Assembly (NCBI GenBank): GCA_039090855.1
Contig: CM077010.1
Span: 50,796,905 to 50,860,904, forward strand
DNA length: 64,000 nucleotides
Origin: Macrothele yani
Lineage: Eukaryota > Arthropoda > Arachnida > Araneae > Macrothelidae
Reading direction: 5' to 3'
This document shows, in pieces, positions 52,770-63,239 of this stretch; position 1 is the stretch's first letter; each line of letters starts with the position of its first letter. Both the position numbers and the translations under genes were made by a program. Under the pieces are notes generated by a model. It was not told the DNA's origin, did not search any database, and saw nothing but the letters and a program-made list of their open reading frames with translations.

Positions 52770-53104
52770 TGGAAAAAATATCTATCGTTTTGTACATGTA
52801 TTGTACATATTAAATTTGTAATTTGGAACTGTATGCTGTTTTATTAACTAAATTCTAAAGACAGATGCGACAGATCTTGCCAAATTCTTTGCCAGTACGC
52901 AGTTAGCAGCATTTATAGACTAAAGGTTGGTGAAATGGAGGAGAAAAACTGCTAAGTCGCAAATTTAAGTTACTTATTTTGTTTAAAGTTTGGAAGTGCG
53001 GACTATCTGTGGGTGCGGACTATCTGGGGAATTTTGTCGTTTCCAATACACACTTTTTTTCTTGTGGATTATCTGCGGGGCGGATTATGCGCACGAAAAT
53101 ACGG

Positions 53105-53448
53105 ATAACTATCAAAAGTAAATTTTATATTTAGTTTTTTTTTGTGTGTATGTGTGTGTGAAATAAAACTGTAAAAAAGTACATTTCACCTTTATTAAAG
53201 ATAACTGAAAGTTGTTGTCAGTTTAAAAAATCAAGTTGCAAAGCATTTTGTTGCTTCGAAAAATAAGGATGAAAAATGCTTAACTCGTGAAACGTCATCC
53301 TACAGAAAAAAAATATTACAGACTTATTCAGAAAAATAATAAGTTCCAAAAGAAAATAAAACGACTAAATCACTCGTACTAATGCAAAAAAAAAAAAAAA
53401 TTCATCGTCGTGGAATTATATTTACGTTGTATGTGATTCAGATTGCCG
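53105..53448. other. Unassigned non-coding stretch
   Basis: AT-rich, with a poly(A) run near 53386-53400. Nothing recognised. Confidence 0.5.
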
Positions 53449-53700
53449 AGCGTTTGTGGCCCTGTGGTTAAAGGCACGAGTTACCTGTTAAGCCAGCTCA
53501 AACGTTGGGGGTTCGATCCTGACCTCAGCGGGGGCCGCGGGTTACCTAGTGGTCAGCGTTCGTAACGGCCAGGTAGAAAACCTAAGGTTCTATCCCAGCA
53601 AATGCGAAAGCTCGAACCACTAAACATCCGCCGTGCGTCGGATGTGCACGTTAAGTAGTCTGACCCCGAGCACTGACCCCCGGTAACAAATAAAGGCACT
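53449..53700 (+). repeat. Dimeric tRNA-derived SINE
   Basis: Two tRNA-like units lie in tandem. The first (about 53449-53530) has TGGCCCTGTGGTTAAAGGC as A-box region and GGGGGTTCGATCCTG as B box. The second (53531-53600) has GGTTACCTAGTGGTCAGCG and AAGGTTCTATCCCAGC. A body follows, ending AATAAAGGCACTTCC with a C run at 53701. The first unit is the better pol III promoter. Single copy in this window. Confidence 0.7.
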
Positions 53701-54289
53701 TCCCCCCCCCTTTCTACTTCGCTTCCGTGTCACTTTTCCGATCGGGCACTCTTGCGCAAATCTTCTAGTTTACTATTTCTAAGGGTTGTTTAAGACCTGA
53801 GGTCAGACACTCCCTTCCTAAAATCCTCTACATATGATCTGATCTCTGACCTCAGCGGAAGGATTATGTGGGTACGGGCTAATATCTACAGGGTCGTCTA
53901 TTTTGTGGAATTTCAGTTTAAATATGGAAAAACCTGAAATGGACTTTTCTGAAATAAACAGAATTTCTGTCTACAGAAAATCTGGGAAAATACGGAAGTT
54001 AAAATAAACGGGCACTTTTAAAAGCTGAAATCTCTGAAAAAGACGGATACCTACCGACAACTTTGCTACACAGAAATTTTCCGTGAATTCACAGCACTTT
54101 TTTTTTACAGTGTATGGGAAGGAATTAAAAAACCAGCCCCTACAATAACCCAAAAGCAACAGCACTCCAAGAATCTCTGGAAATTATCACCAGACGTGAA
54201 GCCTGGAACGGCAGCGTCTCCCTGGAGTTGACAAACATTTGGATCCAGTGCCTAAATTATTTTTTCCACTCCAAAGCGCCACGTGTCAA
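53701..54289. other. Unassigned stretch, partly repeat-like
   Basis: Bases 53900-54115 contain many short GAAAAT/GGAAAA words and end with a poly(T) and ACAGTGTATGG, which may be the end of an unclassified MITE. No coding similarity. Confidence 0.4.
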
Positions 54290-54349
54290 ATTAACACATC
54301 TCGTGACTTCACATTCAGAACACGCTGCGCTGCGTATTTAAACATTCTA

Positions 54350-55771
54350 CACTGACGGGGAAAAAATCCCAACACCAATAAGGGGTTGTGCTAGATAAAC
54401 GACAGTTGGTAGGCGGTGAGAGTACATCTGTAAGATGACGTCTATGCAAATTTCGCGCTCAGCGCATACGTGTGGCGCTAGTAGCGCCTCGGAACATGCA
54501 AAGCAGGTTTGCTGTAAATACGCGCTGTAACGTTCGTGAGCGTTAGTTCTCGTTGAGATTCGACGTAGTGTGTTGGTGTTAGTCAAGAATGCCTTTAAGA
54601 AGAAGAAGAAGCCATTATCAACAGCTCACGGAGTTTGAACGAGGTCGTGTAATAGGGCTACGAGAAGGTGTATTTTCGTTCCGCAATATTGCAGAACGAC
54701 TTGGCAGGAATGTAGCCACTGTGCATGATTGTTGGCAGCGGTTGTCAAGGGAAGGTACTGCCTCAAGAAGACCGGGTTCCGGCCGGCCACGTGACACTAC
54801 TGAGAGGGAAGACCGTCGTGTGCGGAGTATGGCCGTGGCACATCGTACAGCGTCTGCGGCAGCAATTCGAGCTGCAGTTGCTACTACAGTGACACAACGA
54901 ACTGTTATAAATCGGTTACTTGAAGGACAGCTCCGAGCCAGACGCCCTGTAGCGTGCATTCCACTGACTCCAAACCACTGCCGTTTGCGACGTCAGTGGT
55001 GTCAAGCTAGAGCTCATCGGAGGACGGAGTGGAGATCTGGTGTGTTTTCTGATGAAAGCTGGTTCTGCCTGAGTGCCAGTGATGGCCGTGTGTTGGTTAG
55101 AAGGAGGCCAGGTGAGCGCCTGCAACCAACCTGTCTGCGGCCGAGGCACACTGGACCTACACCTGGAGTTATGGCCGGGGAGCAATTTCCTATGACAGCA
55201 GGAGCACTCTCGTGATTATCCCACGCACCCAGACGGCACAGTTGTACGTCGGTCTGGTGATTCAACCTGTTGTACTGTCATTCATGAACAGCATTCCAGG
55301 GGGTGTTTTCCAACAGGAAAACGCTCGTTCGCATACCGCTGTTGTAACCCAGCATGCTCTACAGAGTGTCGACTTGTTGCCGTGGCCTGCTAGATCACCA
55401 GATCTTTCATCAATCGAGCATGTGTGGGACATTATTGGACGCCAACTCTAGTGTCACCCCAACCAGCATTAACCGTCCCTGTATTGACCGACCAAGTGCA
55501 ACAGGCATGGAACTCCATCCCACAAACTGACATCCAGCACCTGTACGACACAATGCATGAACGTTTGCGTGCTTGCAATCAACATTCTGGCGGTTACACC
55601 GGTTATTAATGTACCAGCATTTCACATTTTAAATGGCTCTTATCGCGCTTACAATAAGCTGTGATCTTGAAACCTTAATCGATTAAATATGTTACCCATA
55701 CAAATGTATTGCCACCATTTCATTCCTCTACAACTATTTTTTCGTGGTGTTGGGATTTTTTTCCGTCAGTG
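54350..55771 (+). mobile_element. Tc1-like transposon family T, copy 2
   Basis: The ends CACTGACGGGGAAAAAATCC and the inverted counterpart ending CCGTCAGTG are flanked by TA (54348-54349, 55772-55773). It is about 90% like the copy at 24130-25560 by eye. It is inserted in a Penelope tail whose unoccupied form is seen near 42605-42625 on the minus strand. Confidence 0.92.
54589..55609 (+). pseudogene. Tc1-like transposase (family T), one shift and one stop
   Basis: From the ATG at 54589 the frame is open for 208 codons: HTH (LTEFERGRVIGLREGVFSFR, NIAERLGRNVATVHDCWQRL), a GRPRDTTEREDRR linker, a second HTH, and VFSDESWFCLSA with the first D. A frameshift near 55175-55210 leads to FQQENARSHTAVV, where the second D is changed to E, and SPDLSSIEHVWD with the final E. 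A TAG follows at 55449-55451, and the end is CNQHSGGYTGY with TAA at 55607-55609. Better preserved than copy 1 except for the second D. Confidence 0.88.
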
Positions 55772-55821
55772 TATATGTGTCTCATGTAACCATTCTCATA
55801 TTTAAAATTGCAATCATTCTA

Positions 55822-57229
55822 CACTGCTGGCCACCCAAAATGCAACACCAAGAAGGAAGCATCCGATTCGCCTGAAATTCGCAGCATGCGTCGCCTGCGA
55901 GAGTACATGCAAACGATTAGCATTGCAGAGTATGTGCAAATCATGTGCGCCCGGCACGCCGCCGAGAAGCACTATAAGAAGGGTGCACAGATGGCAGGGT
56001 ATAAGTAGTGGAAGTGTGTTGTGCTGCCGGACCTGTGCGTGGGAAGATTCCTGATGCCTCGTCGCAGAATACGGCAGTCATTCCAGCACGTTTCGGAGTT
56101 CAACAGAGGACGAATTGTGGCTTATCGCGACAGCGGTTTATTGTACCAAGACATCGGCGCTGTGTGGGATGACATCCAGCCACAGTGAGGCGAGTATGGA
56201 TTCGGTTGGTGCTGGAGAGACGGACGGACCGACGTGAGCGATTGCCGCAGCCGCGGGACACCACCGAACGAGAGGACCAGCACGTTGTGCGGCGGACATT
56301 GACGGCTCGCACCGCCACATCACGAACGTTAGCACAGGAATTAGGATGTATTGCGCAACAACCTGTGTCAGCACGTACCGTTCGACGTCGTCTGCAGGAG
56401 CGGGGACTTGTCGCACGGCTCCCATTGCTTCAATTACCATTGACGTTACACCACCGGCGAGTGCGGCGGCAGTGGGCCGTTGAACGCCGCACATGGACTA
56501 CGGAATGGCACGACATGGTCTTCTCCGACGAATCCCGCTTCTGCCTGCAATACCACGATAGTCGGATCCGCGTGTGGCGGCACAGCGGCGAGAGAGTGTA
56601 GGACGCCTGCATTATGCATCGCCATACCGGTCCGTCGCCTGGCGTTGTGGTTTGGGGCGCAGTTGGATATGACACCCGCACCCGTCTGATACGCATCGCC
56701 AGTACACTCATCAGCCACCGCTACATCTCCGACGTTTTGGAGCCTGTAGTCCTCCCATACCTGACAGACCTGCCAGCTACTACGTTTCAACAGGACAACG
56801 CGCGCCCGCACGTAGCACGCATCGTGCAACAATTCTTCACGGCCCACCAGGTGTCACTGCTGCCGTGGCCCGCCTGTTCTCCCGATATGTCGCCCATCGA
56901 ACACGTCTAGTCGCTGATCGGCAGCCGAGTGGCCCGGCAAGCACCATCCGTGGCTACTCCTGATGAACTGTGGCAACGTGTGGAAGCAGCCTGGACCAAC
57001 ATACCCCAAGCCCACTTCCAAAGCCTCTTTCGTTCGATGCCGCGGCGTGTAGCGGACGTTATTGCCAGCCATGGGGGCCACACGAACTGTTGATGTCTGC
57101 GTGTTCCTCAAGTCGCACGGGCCTGTAAGCTCAATCGTTTCATCTTTGTATCTGTCGTAATGTGAACAGTACCTCTGGCTTTGCTATCTCGTGTCCTTCT
57201 TGGTGTTGCATTTTGGGTGGCCAGCAGTG
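55822..57229 (+). mobile_element. Tc1-like transposon family U
   Basis: The ends CACTGCTGGCCACCCAAAAT, continuing GCAACACCAAGAAGG, are nearly perfect inverted repeats flanked by TA (55820-55821, 57230-57231). The insertion site is known exactly, because the Penelope copy at 42430-42850 has the uninterrupted ATTCTAGTATTTCAG-type sequence near 42549. Confidence 0.95.
56054..57093 (+). pseudogene. Tc1-like transposase (family U), few defects
   Basis: The ATG at 56054 gives MPRRRIRQSFQHVSEFNRGR with the first HTH. A one-base shift near 56160-56190 moves to a frame with the linker, the second HTH (SRTLAQELGCIAQQPVSART), and MVFSDESRFCLQYHDSRIRV (first D). TAG codons interrupt at 56598-56600 and 56908-56910. 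Between them lie TTFQQDNARPHVARIV (second D) and SPDMSPIEHV (E). The end is IASHGGHTNC with TGA. The triad is complete, and three lesions separate it from an open gene. Confidence 0.88.
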
Positions 57230-57465
57230 TAGTATTTCAGTTTGTTTTACGATATTAGCTTTGAAAAAGCCAGTAGATGAGCGAAAGCTTGGCAAATTGT
57301 AATTTTGATTTCTTACGCCGATTAAAACGGATTATCAGTTCAACTTGCCATAGACCACCTGAGCTTAAGAATAACCCGAGATTTATCGTACTTTTTAATG
57401 ATTGTTAGTTATGTATCCATCTTCTGAAGCTCGTCTCCGTAAAAAGTATTTTGAGACATGTCGGA

Positions 57466-58535
57466 AATTCTTAGTCACAGTAGCTGCAAATCTTTTCAAA
57501 CAGTTCTTTCGAATTTTAGTTTGTATTCTTGGTCTAATAAGATTCATAAGTGCACAGATATGGAGTACACACAGACAGGCAAACGGACGTTAGTGATAAA
57601 ATAAACAAGGCATTTTTCTCAAAAGATATGCAAAAAATAATTGCTGACATTTCATCCTTCCCTTCCTTAACCAGTTGTTATTCCCAGACAAATATTACGA
57701 TCGCAAAATAATCTACATTAAATGTTTTCACTCCGCAAATCTTAAAAAAAAATTTTTTTTTCCTTTTTTCACTGCAAATCATGCTAAAATCTGTTTTTAT
57801 TTTTCGCTGCAAATCTTTTTAAACAACACTATCGAGTTTTAGTTTTAATTGTTGGTCACAATTGGTGCAACTATTTTAAATAACACTATCTGGTTTCAGT
57901 TTGAATTATTGGTAACAGTCGCTGAAAATCTTTTTAAACATTCCAATTAAATTTCGGTTGGAATCCTTCGTCACAATCGCTGCACATATTGTTAACCAAC
58001 TCTATGGACTTTGAATCTGAATTCTTGGTCACAGCCGGAACAAATCCTTATAAGAACTCTATCGAGTCTGAGTTTGAATTCTCGGTCACAATTGCTGCAA
58101 AGCTTTTTAATCAGCTCTATCAAGTTTTAGCTTGAATTTTTAGTCACAATCACTGAAATAATTTTTAAACAACTCTATCGAGTTTTAGTTTGAAGTTTTG
58201 CTAATGATCGCTGCAAATCTTTTTAAACAACTCTAACGAGTTTTATGCCTGAATTCTTAGTCACACTCGGTGCAAATAATTTTAAATAACTTTATCGAGT
58301 TTGAATTCTTGGTCAAGTCGCTGAAAATCTTTGTAAAATTTTTTATTGAGTTTGAGACTGAATTCTTGGTAACAGTCCGTGCAAATCTTTTTAAACACTC
58401 TATCAAGAGCTAGTTTGAATTCTTGCTCAAGTCGTTGCCAACCTCTTTTAAACAACTCTTTCGTGTTTGAGTTTGGAATTTTGGTCGCAGTCAGTGCAAT
58501 TCTGTTTAAACAATTATATCCAGTTTGAGTAGAAT
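57466..58535 (+). repeat. Degenerate ~59-bp tandem repeat
   Basis: Units resemble CGCTGCAAATCTTTTTAAAC, AACTCTATCGAGTTTTAG, TTTGAATTCTTGGTCACA. They recur about every 57-62 bases, most regular from 57780 to 58530, roughly 13 units, with many substitutions and small indels. The part near 57470-57540 is an isolated early unit followed by other sequence. No coding potential. Confidence 0.85.
57550..57665 (+). repeat. Interspersed repeat shared with 61833-61945
   Basis: It shares CACACAGACRGRCAAACG, AAACAAGRCATTTTTCTC-like and TTGCTGACATTTCA-like blocks with the second copy, about 75-80% identity by eye. It is not attributable to a named class. Confidence 0.65.
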
Positions 58536-59409
58536 TATTTGAGCTATGCTATGAAGGCATCGTTTCGCAGGAAAGGTTTTCCGTATTCTGCAAACAAAAG
58601 AAAGAGCAGCAAGTTCTTGGTACGTCTTTCGACTACTACACACTGTAATCATTATAATCATATAATATATTTATTAAAATATTAAAAATATTATTATTGG
58701 AGGGGGTAACTGATCACAAAAGGATTTTTTCATCGAGCTTTTATAAACTTAGATACTGCTGTATTCATATCGGAAGCAAAAATGCGCACTTTTGCATGCT
58801 GCGAAAAATTAGCTGTTATACGCAAAGAATTTCACACCACGAACCGCCTATAATGCGAAAAGAATTTTTCATACCGTATCTTTAGAAGCACATATGCTGG
58901 GGAAAATGCAATATATATTTATGCCCCTGGTGGGGGAATTGTGTATTATTTGAAAATGAAATTGTATACAGAATAGTCTGCGTTGTAAATGTTACCGAAT
59001 GAAAGAATTTTTCTTCTCAATCGGATATTTAAAAGGAATGATGTGGAATCAAACATGTTTTAAATTCGATGGTATCGGCTTTCACGCTGTCTGAGGCGAA
59101 GTTATGCTTCAGAAAACACCAACAGGCAGAGGTTAGCGTCCCCATAGTTTAGGCTTCCCAACGCAGGAAGAGTTTTTCAAATCGGACTAATAAGTGCAGG
59201 GTCCGACACCGGTACCGTTGTTTTTTTTAATCGCGAAGTTTAATTTTAATTGATAAGTAATAGAAATATTTTTTTTTCTAAATTTTAGGCACATGCTATT
59301 GCTAACATGATACTAAGTAATTATAAGGATTAAGATTTGAACATTTATTTGTGCATGAACGCCATTCTTCTTCTGAATACTTTATTTGTACATGAACTCC
59401 ATTTTTCTT
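58536..59409. other. Unassigned non-coding stretch
   Basis: AT-rich. A tRNA-like GGTTAGCG-containing piece near 59130-59205 does not form a cloverleaf. Nothing else is recognised. Confidence 0.5.
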
Positions 59410-59435
59410 TCCTTTTGTGTGAACTTGAGTAGCTT

Positions 59436-59472
59436 GTTTCAGGCTTCAATGTATTCTACATTGATGCCTGAA
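59436..59472. repeat. 17-bp inverted repeat in the hAT 3' region
   Basis: TTTCAGGCTTCAATGTA pairs with TACATTGATGCCTGAAA with one mismatch around a 3-base loop. Confidence 0.8.
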
Positions 59473-59534
59473 ATGTTTCTTCCGAGTACTTTTCCATATT
59501 TAAAAAGAATGGTTTTCTCTATTGACAAAACAGC

Positions 59535-59866
59535 CTAGTTGCTGGAATGTGCATGTCTTTGTGTTGCTCTAAGGTATAACTTAATTTTTTTTAATGCAGA
59601 AAAACTTCTTTCGGCAGTGGCAGTTGTTGATGGAATGTTTATTATTAGGTCTGCTAATTTGTACAGATCACTAAACACTATGTCCAATTTACTCAACTTT
59701 ATGTAGCAAGCAATGTCTGTTATTGATTTGCTTTTGTATTCATCAAGGGAATAAAACACCTTCAGTTCATTTTTTAGTCGAGCTGTATCAAAATTTGAAG
59801 CATAGAGTTCTTTAAGTTCTGACAGTAGATTTTCATGGAAGCTTTCACAAAATTTATAAAACCATG
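59535..59866 (-). pseudogene. hAT transposase C-terminal dimerisation domain
   Basis: The minus frame, open from about 59866 to the stop at 59535, reads WFYKFCESFHENLLSELKEL, then FYSLDEYKSKSITDIACYIK, then LADLIINIPSTTATAERSFS, ALKKIKLYLRATQ. The P-x-x-x-A-x-x-ERSFS-x-x-x-x-IK-x-x-LR pattern is the conserved hAT C-terminal (hATC) domain, closest to ZMYM/TTF-type hAT proteins. The upstream catalytic domain is missing: the frame stops exactly where the 332-bp array begins. Confidence 0.85.
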
Positions 59867-61270
59867 AGAGAAATACGGGATAACGTCATATAATACAAAT
59901 TTTGAAGATGACAATCCGATTTTTGGCGTAAATGTGACAAGGATGGTAAGTCAGATAATATCAGAAAACTTGAAACTTTTTCATCGTCCTGGAGCGGGAC
60001 TCGAATCCGCGTCTCCCAGAAAACGCCCGGGTATGCTAACCACTACACCACCCAGAACGACCATGTTTCAAGTTTCCGATCAATTTGAATATAACCATCA
60101 CAGGATTCGCTAGTCGAAGCAACCGGCATTCATGTTTAGCGAATCTGGAGGTTAAGAATCTTATTCCGTGTTTGCTCGGAGAAGCAGATAAATCATGAAA
60201 GAAATACAGGATTGCGCCATATAATACAAATTTTGAAGATGACAATCCGATTTTTGGCGTAAATGTGACAAGGATGGTAAGTCAGATGATATCCGAAAAC
60301 TTGAAAATGTTTTCATCGTCCTGGAGCGGGACTCGAACCCGCGTCCACCAGAAAACGCCTGGGTATGCTAATCACTACACCATCCAGAACGACCATGTTT
60401 CAAGTTTCCGATCAATTTGAATATAACCATCACAGGATTCGCTAATCGAAGCAACCGGCATTCATGTTTAGCGAATCTGGAGGTTAAGAATCTTATTCCG
60501 TGTTTGCTCGGAGAAGCAGATAAATCATGAAAGAAATACAGGATTGCGCCATATAATACAAATTTTGAAGATGACAATCCGATTTTTGGCGTAAATGTGA
60601 CAAGGATGGTAAGTCAGATGATATCCGAAAACTTGAAAATGTTTTCATCGTCCTGGAGCGGGACTCGAACCCGCGTCCACCAGAAAACGCCTGGGTATGC
60701 TAATCACTACACCATCCAGAACGACCATGTTTCAAGTTTCCGATCAATTTGAATATAACCATCACAGGATTCGCTTGTCGAAGCAACCGGCATTCATGTT
60801 TAGCTAATCTGGAGGTTAAGAATGTTATCCCGTGTTTGCCCGGAGAAGCAGATAAATCATGAAAGAAATATGGGATTACGCCAGATAATACAAATTTTGA
60901 AGATGACAATCCGATTTTTGGCGTAAATGTGACAAGGATGGTAAGTCAGATGATATCCGAAAACTTGAAAATGTTTTCATCGTCCTGGAGCGGGACTCGA
61001 ATCCGCGTCTACCAGAAAACGCCTGGGTATGCTAATCACTACACCATCCAGAACGACCATGTTTCAAGTTTCCGATCAATTTGAATATAGCCATCACAGG
61101 ATTCGCTTGTCGAAGCAACCGGCATTCATGTTTAGCTTATCTGGAGGTTAAGAATGTTATCCCGTGTTTGCCCGGAGAAGCAGATAAATCATGAAAGAAA
61201 TACGAGATTACGCCAGATAATACAAATTTTGAAGATGACAATCCGATTTTTGGCATAAATGTGACAAGGA
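59867..61270 (-). repeat. 332-bp tandem array with a tRNA-like sequence in every unit
   Basis: About 4.2 units, exactly 332 bases apart, start with ATGAAAGAAATACRGGAT. Each contains AATTTTGAAGATGACAATCC, TGACAAGGATGGTAAGTCAG and a tRNA-like sequence on the minus strand. Units 2 and 3 are almost identical; units 1 and 4 differ at scattered sites. A 69-codon open frame on the minus strand recurs in three units, but it only reflects recent duplication. The array borders an hAT fragment on the left and an inverted partial unit on the right. Confidence 0.92.
59984..60060 (-). ncRNA. tRNA-like sequence, array unit 1 (same at 60316-60392, 60648-60724, 60980-61056)
   Basis: The minus strand begins TCGTTCTGG and ends CCAGGACGA, so the acceptor ends pair over nine bases with one G-T. 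The D-arm/A-box region is GGTGTAGTGGTTAGCATAC and the T-arm/B box GCGGATTCGAGTCCCGC. A CCCGG/CTGGG stem encloses a 7-base loop, GCGTTTT, which lacks the usual T33. The fold is tRNA-like, but the anticodon loop is abnormal and no T4 terminator follows, so a working tRNA gene is unlikely. It resembles Glu/Asp/Val-type heads of SINEs. Confidence 0.65.
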
Positions 61271-61430
61271 TGGTAAGTCAGATAACCCATACCCGGGCGT
61301 TTTCTGGGAAACGCGGCTTCAAGTCCCGCTCCAGGACGATGAAGATTTTCAAGTTTTGCGATATTATCTGACTTAACCATCCTTGTCACATTTACGCCAA
61401 AAATCGGATTGTTATCTACAAAATTTGTAT
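61222..61430. repeat. Inverted partial unit closing the 332-bp array
   Basis: Bases 61222-61287 and 61365-61429 are inverted copies (GATGACAATCCGATTTTTGG, TGACAAGGATGGTAAGTCAG). Between them lies a tRNA-like half unit in plus orientation (61285-61339) that starts inside the D arm. The array thus ends in a head-to-head turn-around. Confidence 0.88.
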
Positions 61431-61832
61431 TTATCAAAACATTTCGAATCCAACAAAGCCACGAATTTAAGATATAATATCACTAATTTTAATTCATTGA
61501 CACTTCACACAAACTGAAACAACACTCGCGAAGCACGTGATCTTATGGGCAGGAGAGTGCGAGTGACTGAAGTAGTCTAAGTCTTCTCTTTTCAGAGAGA
61601 GCAGTTGCGCAAAGCAATGGGCCACTCCCCTCCACCCACTCATTCGTGTTGTCATGGAAACGCTAGCAGACGATTGTATGGGAGGTCTTCGAATCAGAAC
61701 AACGAAGAATCTGGAAGAGCTACTTGCGTTACGTCGTTGGTCTTCTCTCGCCAGATTGAGTCAAAGAAGCGAATCCGCACGCGTTTTTTTTTTTTTCGCA
61801 GCTGGACTAACTAGCCTCGTATATACGCCACT
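61431..61832. other. Unassigned stretch
   Basis: CTTTTCAG near 61597 looks like a splice acceptor, and an open frame of about 70 codons follows. I recognise no protein family in it and see no donor, so it is not called as an exon. Confidence 0.4.
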
Positions 61833-61945
61833 GAAGTGCAGATATATGCAATGCACACAGACGGACAAACGCACATAGCGAAAACATAAACAAGATCCTT
61901 TTCTTCAAAAGATGTGCTAATAACAATTGCTGGCATTTCACACTT
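61833..61945 (+). repeat. Interspersed repeat, second copy
   Basis: Matches 57550-57665 (CACACAGACGGACAAACG, AAAAGATGTGC, AATTGCTGGCATTTCA). Confidence 0.65.
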
Positions 61946-63239
61946 CCCTACAATCTGCTGTAAAATTTACATAAAGACATTAAAAAGTAGGGTCTGATCA
62001 CCCGAAAAGTGTACTAAGCCTTTGGTGCTACCACACTTTTCCAGGGTTACCCGTAGAAAGTATTAAAACCTTAATTATATCTTCAAATATCTTCAGATTT
62101 TTTTTTCTTTTTTGTAAAGTAGCTGGATTTCCTTCTCTGAAAATTCGCATGACGGAATTTTGTAATACGCGAAAAAAGAGAAAATAAATGCTCATCAGAA
62201 AGGTTTATTAAATCAAATGGATTACTGCCAATGCACAAGCAGCAGTGGAAAGACCTCTTCATGTAGAACAGAAAATACCTTCTCCATTTAATGTTTAATA
62301 TCAGCGCCCGCTTTTGTTGAATTGTGTATCACAGTTTCTGAATGAAATTATTACCAGAAATTTTTTGTCAATGCCCCAGTCAGAATATTTTTTCAGCTGT
62401 TCCATAAACAATAATACACTGTAGATCCGCATCACTACCCATAAACCTATAATCTCTATTAGTGTCATAATTCTTATAAATACGAGTAAAAGGCAATGAA
62501 ATATTGTAACCGTCTCAGAGATGTAGTTGTCAGAGCCACAGGTTTCTGACTAACCGTTCGAACTGGTCCTGGGGGCGAATTCTCTCCGCTCTTTACGATC
62601 GGGACCATACGAACTTTTGCTCGCTTTTTTTTTTTTTTTTTTTTTGGTAATGGTGAGTTAAATTACGACATATATAGAATAACTTGGCTTCATAATGTCG
62701 TACTACGTAATATTGCACACGCTTTAAATCCTTCGTCTAATCTCACGTACGAAATAGTGCTCACCAATAATTACATTAATGCTGATGGAAACAGCGCTTT
62801 TGAAACATTTAACACATCAGCTCTTATCTCTCGAGTTTCTACTACGTAACTGCCCTTTGACCAGATGTCATGTTGTTGCCAAAGTTGAATTCATCGGGTA
62901 GGAATATGTAGCGTTAAGCTTACAGAAATATTTAACGAAAACAAAACCAAATTTACGTAAGAATACAAGATCTCAAATGGTAGGTTAAATTAGAATATAC
63001 ATCACAAGCACTGATTCTTTCACCATGGCCGTTGATATTATTATTCTCTTAATTATGGCAGAAGTGTCATATATGCTTAAGGAAGCTATCTAAGAACATG
63101 TGCAACTTAGTTGTACACTTAAATTACAGCATTCAAACTTAAAAAGAAAACTCTACAGTCTACAATTATTGCTGTTAATATAATATGTAGAGGTATATGC
63201 CACATACTGTTGAGAACAGATTGCGTATTAACACCTTAT
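61946..63239. other. Unassigned non-coding stretch
   Basis: AT-rich, with a poly(T) run at 62626-62645. No coding similarity, tRNA or repeat structure was recognised. Confidence 0.5.

Larger units (their letters stand above)
49566..53104 (+). mobile_element. Pogo/Tigger-like DNA transposon with nested LINE and SINEs
   Basis: The ends CCGTATTTTCGCGCGTATAG and, inverted, CCGTATTTTCGTGCGCATAA match. TA is next to the left end (49564-49565) and one base beyond the right end (53106-53107). Subterminal GTGCGGACTATA/GTGCGGACTATC repeats occur at both ends. The transposase is of the CENP-B/pogo type. A CR1-like LINE (49930-50757) and two SINE-R copies (51515-52090) sit inside, which accounts for the length of 3.5 kb. 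Confidence 0.85.
54290..57350 (+). mobile_element. Penelope-like 3' tail carrying two nested Tc1-like elements
   Basis: Outside the two insertions, the sequence (54297-54349, 55772-55821, 57230-57340) is collinear with the tail of the minus-strand Penelope copy at 42430-42645: CGTGACTTCACATTCAGAAC, then TATGTGTCTCATGTAACC, CATATTTAAAATTGCAATC, then GTATTTCAG, GCGAAAGCTTGG and TTACGCCGATTAAAACGGAT. The GIY-YIG part is missing on the 5' side. Confidence 0.85.

Noticed and set aside
60036..60909. Three copies of a 69-codon ORF as a conserved small gene family
   Set aside because: They are identical because the 332-bp unit was duplicated recently. The frame overlaps the tRNA-like region and resembles no protein.
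61597..61814. Second host exon after a CTTTTCAG
   Set aside because: No donor site and no recognisable family; the frame runs into a poly(T) region.
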